Notes under the pieces: model-generated | What the model was told of the DNA's origin: nothing | Database searches by the model: none | The model's input: the letters and a program-made list of their open reading frames with translations, nothing else | Shown here: piece by piece, positions 1-8,670 of the stretch | How positions within the stretch are numbered: the stretch's first letter is position 1 | How the letters are laid out: every line of letters begins with the position of its first letter | NCBI GenBank assembly: GCA_902635045.1 | Contig: CACPMT010000001.1 | Span: forward strand, 94,993 to 158,992 | Origin: an uncultured SAR86 cluster bacterium | GTDB lineage: Bacteria; Pseudomonadota; Gammaproteobacteria; Magnimaribacterales; AG-339-G14 | DNA length: 64,000 nt | Reading direction: 5' to 3' | Made by a program: the position numbers and the translations under genes

Positions 1-1065
1 CCTTTTGTTTTATTTTCGTGTGCTGACAACATTACTGAAAAAGCAAAAAAATTTAGTCAAGAAAAAATCATAATTGATACACACATAGATACGCCTTTTC
101 AAATTTGGCGACAGAGAAACAATACTGGCACCAACGATGATATTACTAAGAGCACAAGTTATCATTTTGACTATCCTCGAGCGATTGAAGGAGGATTAAA
201 CTTAACTTTTCAAAGTATTTGGATTCCTCCAAGAACCGAGCCCGAGGGCACCTCGTATGATTTAGCAATAGAATTGATTGAAATGATGAACGAAATTATT
301 GAAGAAAATCCAGATAAATTAATTTTTATTAGAAATCCTGAAGATGTTGAAATTTTAAAGAGCAATAAAAACTTAGTTGGAATGGCTTATGGCATAGAAA
401 ACGGAGCTCCCCTTGAAGGAAATTTGGATAATATAAAGTTTTTTGCTGATTTAGGGGTTAATTACATAACTCTTGCTCACTCAAAGAGTAACCATATTTC
501 TGACAGTTCTTACGATGAGAATAAAAGATGGCCAGACGGATTAAGTCCTTTTGGATTCAAAGTTGTTAAAGAAATGAATAAACAAGGAGTAATGATTGAT
601 ATCTCTCATGTTTCAGACGCTGCTTTTATGAAAGTACTTGAACTTAGTGATGCACCAGTTGTTGCAACTCACAGTTCTTTAAGACACTTCACTCCAGGCT
701 GGGAGAGAAATGTCTCTGATGAAATGCTAATTGCCCTTGCTGAAAACGGAGGAGTTATTCAACTTTGTTTTGGTTCTGATTTTGTCGCTAATCGTAAAGA
801 TAATCCTGATATTCAGGTTTCTGTCAAAAATGTTGTCGATCACATTGATCGAGTAAGAGATTTAGTTGGCATCGACCATGTTGGTTTTGGTTCTGATTTT
901 GATGGGGAAGTTCCCTTGCCAGAAGATATCAATGATGTTTCAAAATTTCCTAATTTAATTGAAGAACTTTTGATGCGAGGCTACACAGAAAGCGAAATAG
1001 ATAAAATACTAAATGGAAATATTTTAAGGGTTTGGAAAGAAGTCAGAGCCCTTGCAGATGCATAG
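1..1065 (+). CDS. Membrane dipeptidase, peptidase family M19 (5' end cut by window)
   Basis: The reading frame is open from base 1, so the start lies outside the window; 354 residues are visible. It looks like a zinc dipeptidase that cleaves dipeptides, including ones with a C-terminal D-residue. The first residues end in a lipobox-like LFSC, suggesting an outer-membrane or periplasmic lipoprotein. The M19 metal ligands can be traced: the HxD pair in DTHID near residue 28, a glutamate in YGIEN near 133, histidines in DISH and ATHSS near 203 and 224, and the aspartate-rich FGSDFDG near the end. The C-terminal GNILRVW is typical of the family. The next gene overlaps it by 14 bases. Confidence 0.88.
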   Translation, partial: PFVLFSCADNITEKAKKFSQEKIIIDTHIDTPFQIWRQRNNTGTNDDITKSTSYHFDYPRAIEGGLNLTFQSIWIPPRTEPEGTSYDLAIELIEMMNEIIEENPDKLIFIRNPEDVEILKSNKNLVGMAYGIENGAPLEGNLDNIKFFADLGVNYITLAHSKSNHISDSSYDENKRWPDGLSPFGFKVVKEMNKQGVMIDISHVSDAAFMKVLELSDAPVVATHSSLRHFTPGWERNVSDEMLIALAENGGVIQLCFGSDFVANRKDNPDIQVSVKNVVDHIDRVRDLVGIDHVGFGSDFDGEVPLPEDINDVSKFPNLIEELLMRGYTESEIDKILNGNILRVWKEVRALADA

Positions 1066-1360
1066 TTTTCTTAAAAATTTTGGATACTTTTTAATTTGGG
1101 GAGATTCCTATTTGGTTCTTTTTTTCATTCATAGTCTTTTTGTCAGCCCAATAACAGTAGAAAATTATTTTTTAGAATATTGGCAAGTAGCGCTTTATCT
1201 ATTTGAATGGTTTGGAGAAATTAATTACGTATTAGGTAGCTACATTAACTGGTTACTAGCTCTGCCTGCAGCGTTAATTTTTTTTCTAAGATTTTTTTTC
1301 ACCACATTTATTGGTGTTTTGATTGTTAGAAAAATTAACTCTATCTCAGCTCATAAATAG
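1052..1360 (+). CDS. Small hypothetical membrane protein, 102 aa
   Basis: I do not recognise a family. The protein is rich in Phe, Leu, Ile and Trp, with two or three likely membrane segments around residues 15-35, 45-65 and 68-95, and a short basic C-terminus. It starts inside the end of the M19 gene, at ATG 1052 or ATG 1058, which suggests translational coupling. Its 3' end overlaps the convergent TRAP-protein gene by 20 bases. Function is unknown; a role alongside the dipeptidase is only positional inference. Confidence 0.6.
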   Translation: MQMHSFLKNFGYFLIWGDSYLVLFFIHSLFVSPITVENYFLEYWQVALYLFEWFGEINYVLGSYINWLLALPAALIFFLRFFFTTFIGVLIVRKINSISAHK

Positions 1361-2441
1361 CTTCCTCTGATATCTCGTGATATTGAGAAACATTTTTTTG
1401 AAAATTAGATATTGATTCGTAAACCTTTTTTGATGACTCATCTTGTTGAGTCAACTCAACTAACAATTCTTCTGTGATTCTTTTGAATTCAGTTAAAACA
1501 TCATTCGGTAATTTTCTAAGTTCTACGTTGTGATCATTTACCAGAGATATAAGCGCTTGATTGTTTCTTGAAGTATATTCATCCAGCATATCCTGATTTA
1601 TAGCTCTTGATGCTGTTTTTAGTATCACCTGAAGATCTTTTGGTAAAGAGTCATAAGCTTCTTTATTTATTATAGTTTCTAAAGTGGGTCCGGGTTCATG
1701 CCAACCAGGATAATAATAATATTTTGCAGCTTGGTGAAATCCAAAAGTTAAGTCGTTGTAAGGGCCTATCCATTCAGCAGCATCAATGACTCCAGTTTGA
1801 AGATTTGTAAATATTTCGCTACCTGGCATTAATACTGCCTCTCCTCCAGCTCTAGTAAACACCTTTCCAGCCAAACCAGGTATCCTCATACGAATTCCTT
1901 TTAAATCTTCTAGGCTATTGATTTCTTTGTTGAACCATCCAGCCATTTGCACACCGGTATTTCCACCTGCCAAAGGGATTAAATTAAAAGGCTCATAGAG
2001 CTCTTCCCATAACTCTTGGCCGCCACCGTAGTGAAGCCAAGCATTCATTTCCTGAGCATTTAAGCCAAAAGGGATAGCAGTGAAAAATTGTGCTGCTGGA
2101 ACTTTTCCAATCCAATAATAGGCCGCTCCGTGACCCATTTCTACACTGCCTCTGGAAACAGTATCAAATACTTCTAATGCCGGAACTAATTCTCCATTAC
2201 CGTAAACTTTTATTTGCAACCTTCCATCGCTCATTTCATCAACAAGCTTGGCTAAGTTTTCGGCTCCCAAGCCAACGCCTGGGTAGTTTTTTGGCCAGGT
2301 CGTTACCATTCGCCATTTAAAACTTTCCTTAACCTCTGAAGTTTGATTAGAGACTTCTTGCGCTGAACAAGAAATAAAAATAAAACTTAAAAATAAAATT
2401 AAGAAATTTTGTCTAGTTTTGCAAAACTTAGAACCAACCAT
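1341..2441 (-). CDS. TRAP transporter substrate-binding lipoprotein, DctP/TakP-like
   Basis: This is a periplasmic solute receptor of the TRAP family, which normally hands an organic acid to a DctQM permease. The N-terminal hydrophobic stretch ends in a lipobox (FISC, Cys near residue 25), so it is probably lipid-anchored. The body carries the DctP pattern: a TTWP start, RMRIPGLAGKVF, the LMPGSEIFTNLQTG loop and the YYYYPGWHEPG segment, which resembles TakP-type alpha-keto-acid binders. No DctQ or DctM gene is in the window, so it is an orphan here. Its start lies 43 bases inside the 3' end of uvrD, on the same strand. The ligand cannot be assigned from sequence alone. Confidence 0.85.
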   Translation of the reverse strand: MVGSKFCKTRQNFLILFLSFIFISCSAQEVSNQTSEVKESFKWRMVTTWPKNYPGVGLGAENLAKLVDEMSDGRLQIKVYGNGELVPALEVFDTVSRGSVEMGHGAAYYWIGKVPAAQFFTAIPFGLNAQEMNAWLHYGGGQELWEELYEPFNLIPLAGGNTGVQMAGWFNKEINSLEDLKGIRMRIPGLAGKVFTRAGGEAVLMPGSEIFTNLQTGVIDAAEWIGPYNDLTFGFHQAAKYYYYPGWHEPGPTLETIINKEAYDSLPKDLQVILKTASRAINQDMLDEYTSRNNQALISLVNDHNVELRKLPNDVLTEFKRITEELLVELTQQDESSKKVYESISNFQKNVSQYHEISEEAIYELR

Positions 2442-4570
2442 TTTGTTCCCTCTGTATCAAAATTAACCTGCACTCTCGCATTACTTCCATCACCTTCATA
2501 ATTTAGAATTACTCCTTCTCCAAAAGAAGGATGCCCTACTCTATCGCCAAGTGCAAAACCTCCAACTTTATGTTCCGTTCCTCCAACTATTTTAGGTGAA
2601 AAAGATTTTGCCTGACTAATATTTTCCGAGGCTATTCTTATTTCATATTTAAATTCCTCAGGAATTTCCTTCAAAAATCTAGAAGCAGGACTAAATCCAT
2701 CAACCCCAAAAACGTTTCTTACTTCTGCATAAGTTAAATATAGTCTTTCCATTGCTCGAGTCATTCCTACATAACAAAGCCTCCGCTCTTCGGCTAACTG
2801 TCTAGGATCTTCGACTGATCTTTTATGAGGAAAGAGTCCCTCTTCGCATCCAGCTACAAAAACCAATGGGTACTCGAGTCCTTTAGAAGAGTGCAAGGTC
2901 ATCATCTGAATTGCATCTTCATTTTCTTTAGCTTGATTTTCTCCAGCATCTAATGATGCCTGATCAAGAAACAATTCAAGTTGTGACCTTTCGTCATCAG
3001 CATCCTCGCCAATAGAAAAAAATCCTGCTGCTGCTGACACAAGCTCTTCTAAGTTTTCCACCCTAGATCTTCCTTTTTCTCCTGGTTCTTTCCCATGAAA
3101 TTCTTTTAACCCAGATAAATCGACAAGTTTTTCAAAGAATTCTTCGATTTCTTTTTTGTTAGCTATCTTAGATATTTTATCTACAACAGAAAAAAATTCT
3201 TTGAGAGCATTTGAAACTTTGGGTCCAGAACTTTCTGATAGCTTTTTAGCTGCCCCCCATAATGAAAGAGCATTTTCTCTGGCTAGCTCACGGATTTGAT
3301 CCATAGTTTTAGCGCCTATGCCTCTACTTGGAACATTTATTATTCTTTCAAATGCAGCATCGTTTTGATTGTCGACAGCTAATTTTGCATATGAGAGTGC
3401 ATTTTTTATTTCTAATCTCTCGTAAAATCTAACGCCTCCATATATTCTGTATGGTAACTCAGCTCTTAAAATAGAGTCTTCAAGCACCCTAGACTGCGCA
3501 TTAGATCTATAAATTATGGCGCATTCCGATAAGTTTCTTCCTTCTTCTACCCAACTCTTGATAATATCGACTATAAATTTTGCTTCATCTCTTTCATTAA
3601 AAGCTCTGTATACTTTTATTAACTCTCCTTCTTCTTTTTCTGTCCAAAGTTCTTTGCCTAGTCTTTCTGGATTATTTCTTATCACTGCATTTGCAGCCGC
3701 TAAAATATTTGTTGTAGATCTATAATTTTGTTCTAACTTTAGAGTTTTGACTCCTTTAAAATCTTTAAGGAACCTGTTGATATTTGTACTTTTTGCGCCT
3801 CTCCAACTATAAATAGATTGATCATCATCTCCAACTACAGTTATGTGTCCATCCTTACCGACAAGCTGTTTTAACAAAAGATATTGAATTTCGTTTGTAT
3901 CTTGAAACTCATCCACAAGAATATGTTGAAACCTTTTTTGATAATGCAATAAAAGCTCAGGATTTTTATTAAGCATCTCATAACTACGCAATAAAATTTC
4001 AGCAAAATCAACTACACCTTCTTCCTCACAAGTTTTTTGGTATTCCAAATAAATATCAGCCATTTTTTCTTCAACATAAGTAGCTTTATTAGGAAGTTTA
4101 GCTACTCTTCGACCTTCATCTTTTTGTTTGTTGATGAACCATTGCGTTTGTCTAGCTTGCCAAGTCGCCTCATCTAAATTCATTTTTTTTATGACTCTTT
4201 TAATAATTCTATTTTGGTCATCGCCATCAAGAATAGAAAATGATTTTATTAGGCCAGCTTCTTCCCAATGCATCTTGAGCATTCTATGGAACAAACCATG
4301 AAAAGTGCCACACCACATCTGATTCAATTGCTCTCCAAGGATTGATTCAATCCGGCCGCGCATTTCCTTAGCGGCCTTATTGGTAAATGTGACAGTTAAA
4401 AGACTCAAAGGATTTATATTTTTAACTTTACTCAACCAAGCAACTTTATGGGTAATTACCTTAGTTTTTCCAGAACCTGCTCCGGCTAAAACAAGTGAAT
4501 AAGGTAATTCCTCTGTAACTGCGTCTCTTTGTACTTCGTTTAAATCGTCTAAAATATATGAAATATCCAT
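2399..4570 (-). CDS. uvrD: ATP-dependent DNA helicase UvrD/PcrA/Rep family
   Basis: This superfamily 1A 3'-5' helicase acts in nucleotide-excision and mismatch repair and in clearing stalled replication. At 723 residues it has the expected family length. Visible motifs are Walker A (AGAGSGKT near residue 30), the Walker B/DEAD-like VDEFQDTN, GDDDQSIYSWRGA, QNYRST and VGMTRAMERL. The last 55 residues form the Tudor-like tail seen in UvrD/PcrA (GDRVGHPSFGEGVI). It is transcribed divergently from the flavoprotein gene at 4610, with 39 bases between starts. UvrD is favoured over Rep by this tail, but PcrA-like naming would be equally fair. Confidence 0.93.
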   Translation of the reverse strand: MDISYILDDLNEVQRDAVTEELPYSLVLAGAGSGKTKVITHKVAWLSKVKNINPLSLLTVTFTNKAAKEMRGRIESILGEQLNQMWCGTFHGLFHRMLKMHWEEAGLIKSFSILDGDDQNRIIKRVIKKMNLDEATWQARQTQWFINKQKDEGRRVAKLPNKATYVEEKMADIYLEYQKTCEEEGVVDFAEILLRSYEMLNKNPELLLHYQKRFQHILVDEFQDTNEIQYLLLKQLVGKDGHITVVGDDDQSIYSWRGAKSTNINRFLKDFKGVKTLKLEQNYRSTTNILAAANAVIRNNPERLGKELWTEKEEGELIKVYRAFNERDEAKFIVDIIKSWVEEGRNLSECAIIYRSNAQSRVLEDSILRAELPYRIYGGVRFYERLEIKNALSYAKLAVDNQNDAAFERIINVPSRGIGAKTMDQIRELARENALSLWGAAKKLSESSGPKVSNALKEFFSVVDKISKIANKKEIEEFFEKLVDLSGLKEFHGKEPGEKGRSRVENLEELVSAAAGFFSIGEDADDERSQLELFLDQASLDAGENQAKENEDAIQMMTLHSSKGLEYPLVFVAGCEEGLFPHKRSVEDPRQLAEERRLCYVGMTRAMERLYLTYAEVRNVFGVDGFSPASRFLKEIPEEFKYEIRIASENISQAKSFSPKIVGGTEHKVGGFALGDRVGHPSFGEGVILNYEGDGSNARVQVNFDTEGTKWLVLSFAKLDKIS

Positions 4571-4609
4571 TTTTTATAGTTTAAGCTATAAATTGTATAT
4601 ACGAGAACA

Positions 4610-5203
4610 ATGTCAGAAAACTTAGATTTTTATAACTCTTTAGAATTGACTCTGCTTAAAGCAGAAAACTTAATTTCTGATGGTGTAAATAATAGCAAAT
4701 CATTATTTCATACTCCTGTCTTATCAACTTTCATAAACAATACAATTTCTACTCGTACTGTTGTCCTTAGAGAATTTAATGCAAAAAAAAGAATTCTTAG
4801 ATTTCACACTGATAGTAGATCAGGGAAAATAGAAGAATTGAAAGAAAATTCAATTTCTTCAATCCACGGTTATGATCCTGAACTAAAAGTTCAAGTTAGA
4901 TTAAAAGGAAAAACCTCTATTCACGTCGATGATGAAATTTCTAAAAAGGCTTGGACTCAATCTAGAGAGATGTCAAAAATGTGCTATTCAATCAAAGACT
5001 CTCCTGGGAAAAAAATATCTTCGCCGGAGCCTTTCGATCTAGTGAAAGAAGAAATAAATATAGAACTTGGTTATAAAAATTTTGCTGTCTTGTTATTTTA
5101 TTATGACTCTCTTGAGTTTCTTTTTTTGAAAGGTGCTGGACATCGAAGATCATTATTTGACTGGAGCTCAAATCAATTAAAAAGCAGTTGGCTAATTCCA
5201 TAA
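4610..5203 (+). CDS. Pyridoxamine 5'-phosphate oxidase-family FMN-binding protein
   Basis: The 197-residue protein resembles the split-barrel flavoproteins related to pyridoxamine-phosphate oxidase: a TRTVVLREFNAKKRILRF strand pair is followed by a DSRSGKIEEL segment that usually contacts FMN phosphate. The C-terminus reads RRSLFDWSS, somewhat like the Arg-rich tail of PdxH. It is shorter and more divergent than canonical PdxH, so general flavin reductase or oxidase activity is as likely as vitamin B6 salvage. There is no clear Shine-Dalgarno; a TATATA box ends 8 bases before ATG. It faces uvrD across a short divergent promoter region. Confidence 0.72.
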   Translation: MSENLDFYNSLELTLLKAENLISDGVNNSKSLFHTPVLSTFINNTISTRTVVLREFNAKKRILRFHTDSRSGKIEELKENSISSIHGYDPELKVQVRLKGKTSIHVDDEISKKAWTQSREMSKMCYSIKDSPGKKISSPEPFDLVKEEINIELGYKNFAVLLFYYDSLEFLFLKGAGHRRSLFDWSSNQLKSSWLIP

Positions 5204-5227
5204 ATGTTTTAAAATTAACCTATATTA

Positions 5228-6019
5228 ATGAATAAAAATATGTCTAAACACAATGCTTTAAATATGTTCGGTAGATCTGGCAATCCGGCGATGAACGATG
5301 CTACTTTTTCTAATTTTACTCCTGAATCGATAGTCCCTGGACAAACTATGACACTTCAAGGAACAGTAAACAAAACTGGAATCTTGTTACTTCTAGTTAT
5401 GATCACAGCTACTTACACTTGGAATCAATTCTTCTCAACTGGATTGCCTGAAACTGTCATGCCAATTGCTATAGGTGGGGCAATTTTTGGATTTGGCTTT
5501 GCTCTTGCAACTATTTTTAAAAAAACTTGGGCTTCAGTTACGGCACCTCTGTATGCGTTAAGTCAAGGTTTATTCTTAGGAGCAATTTCTGCTATTTTTG
5601 AACTCCAATTTCCTGGAATTGTTATACAAGCGGTTGGGCTTACCATGGGAACTTTGGCTTCTTTGTTAGTTCTATACAAAACTGGAATTATCAAACCTAC
5701 TGAAAATTTTAGATTAATGATTGTTTCAGCAACTATGGGCATAGCATTGCTTTATATAGTGAGCATGGTTATGAATATGTTTGGCTCTTCTGGTATTGGT
5801 TTTATACATTCTAATGGTTTGTTTGGAATAGGGTTTAGCTTATTTGTAGTTGCTATAGCGGCACTTAATCTTGTTTTAGATTTTGACTTTATCGAACAAG
5901 GTTCAGAACAAGGGGCGCCTAAGTATATGGAGTGGTTTGGAGCTTTCTCCTTAATGGTTACTTTGATTTGGCTTTACTTAGAAATGCTAAGGCTCTTGGC
6001 AAAATTAAGAAGTAGATAG
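5228..6019 (+). CDS. Bax inhibitor-1/YccA-like integral membrane protein
   Basis: This 263-residue protein has seven predicted membrane helices after a soluble 40-residue N-terminus that carries the SGNPAMN/TLQGTVNKTG pattern of the bacterial BI-1-like (BaxI_1) group. Late motifs such as LNLVLDFDFIEQG fit the conserved acidic pair of the last helices, thought in BI-1 proteins to act in pH- or calcium-dependent leak. The physiological role in bacteria is poorly defined. Its TAG stop overlaps the GTG start of the next gene by one base. The ATG lacks a strong ribosome-binding site; a second in-frame ATG lies four codons in. Confidence 0.85.
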   Translation: MNKNMSKHNALNMFGRSGNPAMNDATFSNFTPESIVPGQTMTLQGTVNKTGILLLLVMITATYTWNQFFSTGLPETVMPIAIGGAIFGFGFALATIFKKTWASVTAPLYALSQGLFLGAISAIFELQFPGIVIQAVGLTMGTLASLLVLYKTGIIKPTENFRLMIVSATMGIALLYIVSMVMNMFGSSGIGFIHSNGLFGIGFSLFVVAIAALNLVLDFDFIEQGSEQGAPKYMEWFGAFSLMVTLIWLYLEMLRLLAKLRSR

Positions 6020-6228
6020 TGGATTTCAACACTATTTTTTTTGGGCTTTTAGCTATTGGCTCATTAGGCATATTTTTTTTTCTTGGGCCATTAAGAGCAT
6101 CTGCTAAGCAAAGAAATCGAGAGGACAGAATCGACTGGTCTAAGGGGAGAAGTTCATTATTTAGAATTTTTATTTGGGCGCTTGTTTCAATACTTTCAAT
6201 ATCACTTTTAATTAGATTTTTTCTCTGA
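6019..6228 (+). CDS. Small two-helix membrane protein, 69 aa
   Basis: A short protein with two hydrophobic helices (about residues 4-24 and 45-68) separated by a charged, Arg-rich loop. It starts at GTG, sharing one base with the TAG stop of the BI-1-like gene, and its TGA is followed at once by the ATG of nadB. These junctions suggest a three-gene translationally coupled operon. I do not recognise a family. Confidence 0.6.
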   Translation: MDFNTIFFGLLAIGSLGIFFFLGPLRASAKQRNREDRIDWSKGRSSLFRIFIWALVSILSISLLIRFFL

Positions 6229-7797
6229 ATGTTAATTCAAACAGACGTCTTAATTATAGGAAGTGGTGCTGCAGGACTTACAGCTGCATTAGAATTAGCT
6301 GATAAATTAAACGTATTAATAATTTCAAAAGAAACCTTAGTTGACAGTTCAACTTGGTATGCTCAAGGCGGAATTGCTGCTGTCCTTGCAGAAGAAGATA
6401 CTACAGAAAGTCATATAAAAGACACTTTAATTGCAGGAGATGGTCTTTGTGATGAAAAAGCTGTCAGATTTTGTATAGAAAATGGTAAATCTGCAATTGA
6501 TTGGTTAATAAACTCTGGCGTAACTTTCACAAAAAATGATGCAACGGATGATTTTCATTTAACACAAGAAGGCGGTCATTCTCATCGAAGGATAATTCAT
6601 GCCGCTGATGCGACAGGTAAAGAAGTCTCCGATTCCTTGGCTGCTAAAGTTTTAAAAAATAAAAAAATTAAAATATTAGAAAACCATTTGGCTGTTGATT
6701 TAATAATTAAAGAAAAAAAATGCCGAGGCGCCTATGTCTTCGACAAAAAAAAAGAAAAAGTATTATCAATATCTGCTGGAGCAACAGTTTTAGCTACTGG
6801 AGGAGCTAGCAAAGTTTATCTTTACACTAGTAATCCTGATGGAGCTAGTGGTGATGGAATCGCTCTGGCATGGAGAGCTGGATGCGAGCTATCCAATATG
6901 GAATTCAATCAGTTTCATCCTACTTGTCTTTATCATCCAGATGCAAAATCTTTTTTAATAAGTGAAGCCCTTAGAGGCGAAGGAGCAAAACTTAAAAATT
7001 ATAAAGGTAATCAGTTTATGGAAAGATATGATTCTAGAAAAGAACTTGCTCCCAGAGATATTGTTTCGAGATCAATAGATGCTGAAATGAAAAAAACTGG
7101 AAATGATAATGTTTTTCTAGATATCAGTCATAAAGATACTGATGAAATAAAAAAAGCTTTTCCTACAATCTTCAAAAAATGTTTAGAGTTTGGTTTTGAT
7201 ATAACAAAAGATCCTATTCCAGTAGTTCCTGCAGCTCACTATACTTGCGGAGGAGTAAAAACTGATTTAGATGGACAAACTAATATTAAAAACTTGTATG
7301 CCATTGGCGAAACTTCCTGCACTGGTCTTCATGGAGCAAATCGAATGGCAAGCAATTCTTTATTAGAATGTGTCGTGTTTGCTAAATCCTCTGCTAGAAG
7401 TATTAAATTAAATCTAGACTCAAAAATAATTGATCTGCCTGACTGGGATAGCTCAAAAGTAATCAGAGCAGGAGAAAATATAGTTATTGCTCATAATTGG
7501 GACGCGACAAGGAGACTAATGTGGGATTATGTAGGAGTTGTAAGGAGCAATAATAGACTTGAAATGGCTAAAGAAAAAATAAAGCTCATATTCGAAGAAG
7601 TAGAAAATTTTTATAAAAACTTCGAAATATCGTCTGATTTTATAGAATTAAGAAATCTGGTGTTAGTAGCGAGAATTATCATTGAAAGCGCTATAAAAAG
7701 AAAAGAAAGTAGAGGTTTGCATTATACAGTCGATTACCCAGAACTTAGCGAGCAAGCCATACCGTCAAGCTTGTCCAAAGATAATATGGAATTTTAA
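6229..7797 (+). CDS. nadB: L-aspartate oxidase NadB
   Basis: NadB is the cytoplasmic flavoenzyme that oxidises L-aspartate to iminoaspartate in the first step of de novo NAD synthesis. The 522-residue protein opens with the FAD-binding GSGAAGLTAALELA, followed by TWYAQGGIAAVL and the HRRIIHAADATG substrate loop. GLHGANRMASNSLLECV is the family signature that closes the FAD site. Length and domain order (FAD-binding, capping, C-terminal helical) are normal. nadA and nadC are not in the window. The ATG directly follows the stop of the small membrane gene, so coupled translation is likely. Confidence 0.94.
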   Translation: MLIQTDVLIIGSGAAGLTAALELADKLNVLIISKETLVDSSTWYAQGGIAAVLAEEDTTESHIKDTLIAGDGLCDEKAVRFCIENGKSAIDWLINSGVTFTKNDATDDFHLTQEGGHSHRRIIHAADATGKEVSDSLAAKVLKNKKIKILENHLAVDLIIKEKKCRGAYVFDKKKEKVLSISAGATVLATGGASKVYLYTSNPDGASGDGIALAWRAGCELSNMEFNQFHPTCLYHPDAKSFLISEALRGEGAKLKNYKGNQFMERYDSRKELAPRDIVSRSIDAEMKKTGNDNVFLDISHKDTDEIKKAFPTIFKKCLEFGFDITKDPIPVVPAAHYTCGGVKTDLDGQTNIKNLYAIGETSCTGLHGANRMASNSLLECVVFAKSSARSIKLNLDSKIIDLPDWDSSKVIRAGENIVIAHNWDATRRLMWDYVGVVRSNNRLEMAKEKIKLIFEEVENFYKNFEISSDFIELRNLVLVARIIIESAIKRKESRGLHYTVDYPELSEQAIPSSLSKDNMEF

Positions 7798-7798
7798 A

Positions 7799-8197
7799 TT
7801 ATTTTTTCTTCAAAATATCTCTCATAGACAAGACCCCTACTAAACTGTCTTCTTCCATAACAGCTAAGTGTCTTATTTGATTTTCTATCATGAGAGCTAG
7901 TGCTTCTTCTGCTGTTTGAGAAGAAGTAACGCTAATAATATTTTCTGACATGATATCTTTAACTTTGAAATTATCTAAATCTTCGTCACTTCTAGACAGC
8001 AATTCAATAATGTCTCTTTCTGTTAAAATACCAGTTAAATCTTGAGGATTATTACTTTCGGGACAGTGAACCAGAAGAGCTCCAATCTTTTTTTCATCCA
8101 TCATTCTTATAGCTTTCTTTACAGAGCAATTATCAGTGACAGTGAAAATATCCCAATATCTTTGGTTTAAAAGCATTTCGCTTACTTTCTGATCCAT
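7799..8197 (-). CDS. CBS-domain pair protein
   Basis: The 132-residue protein is two tandem CBS motifs and nothing else: the first spans about residues 15-70 (ends GILTERDIIELL) and the second about 78-130 (ends VGVLSMRDILKK). Such Bateman modules bind adenosyl nucleotides or sense energy state, usually to control a partner protein. No partner is fused or evident nearby. It converges on nadB with one base between the stop codons, and I see no terminator hairpin at that junction. Confidence 0.85.
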   Translation of the reverse strand: MDQKVSEMLLNQRYWDIFTVTDNCSVKKAIRMMDEKKIGALLVHCPESNNPQDLTGILTERDIIELLSRSDEDLDNFKVKDIMSENIISVTSSQTAEEALALMIENQIRHLAVMEEDSLVGVLSMRDILKKK

Positions 8198-8230
8198 AAA
8201 TAATGATTTTACGTTGAAATTGATCCGTTT

Positions 8231-8236
8231 TATAAT
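8231..8236 (+). promoter_or_regulatory. Putative -10 box of the TonB-domain gene
   Basis: A consensus TATAAT lies 24 bases before the ATG at 8261, followed by a clear AAGGAG ribosome-binding site. I see no convincing -35 at the ideal spacing, so the assignment rests on the -10 alone. Confidence 0.4.
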
Positions 8237-8260
8237 GTTTTCTTTCTCAAGGAGATTAAA

Positions 8261-8650
8261 ATGAAAAATTCATATAAAGATATAAGTGTAAAAAGTTTAT
8301 TTTTAGGCATTGCGCTTTTTATTTTTACTAGTACTTCTTTTGCGGACGTAGGATATGTTGGCGAAGATGACAAAATAGAAATTGATGTTAATAGAATTTA
8401 TACCCAGCCTGCTAAATTTCCAAGAAAGGCGTTAAGGTTAGCTAAGGACGGTTATGTGTTAATAGAATTTGATATTGATACTGATGGTTCAGTAATCGAT
8501 CCTTATGTTGTTGAAAGTGAGCCTGCTGGATTGTTTGAAAGAGCCGCTATGAAATCAATAAGAAAATGGCTTTACGAGCCTCCTGTTTACGAAGGAGTTT
8601 CTGTAAAGGTTAACGACGTTCAAGTAAAGCTCACATTCAAAGTTCAATAA
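8261..8650 (+). CDS. Secreted TonB C-terminal-domain protein
   Basis: The 129-residue protein starts with a cleavable-looking signal sequence (hydrophobic residues 14-27, TSTSFA as possible cleavage site), followed almost directly by a TonB C-terminal fold: the FPRKALRLAKDGYVLIEFDIDTDG pattern split over residues 46-70, then SIRKWLYEPP. Unlike normal TonB it has no proline-rich spanner. If the signal is cleaved it also has no membrane anchor, so it could not be energised by ExbBD in the usual way. An AAGGAG site sits 8 bases upstream. It stands 20 bases before the hybrid kinase gene and may be co-transcribed with it. Confidence 0.8.
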   Translation: MKNSYKDISVKSLFLGIALFIFTSTSFADVGYVGEDDKIEIDVNRIYTQPAKFPRKALRLAKDGYVLIEFDIDTDGSVIDPYVVESEPAGLFERAAMKSIRKWLYEPPVYEGVSVKVNDVQVKLTFKVQ

Positions 8651-8670
8651 AATATTTAATCAAACGCTAA

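Noticed and set aside
4571-4609. AT-rich inverted repeat between uvrD and the flavoprotein gene, considered as a LexA box
   Set aside because: It lacks the CTGT...ACAG half-sites; TATAG/CTATA symmetry is common by chance in this composition.
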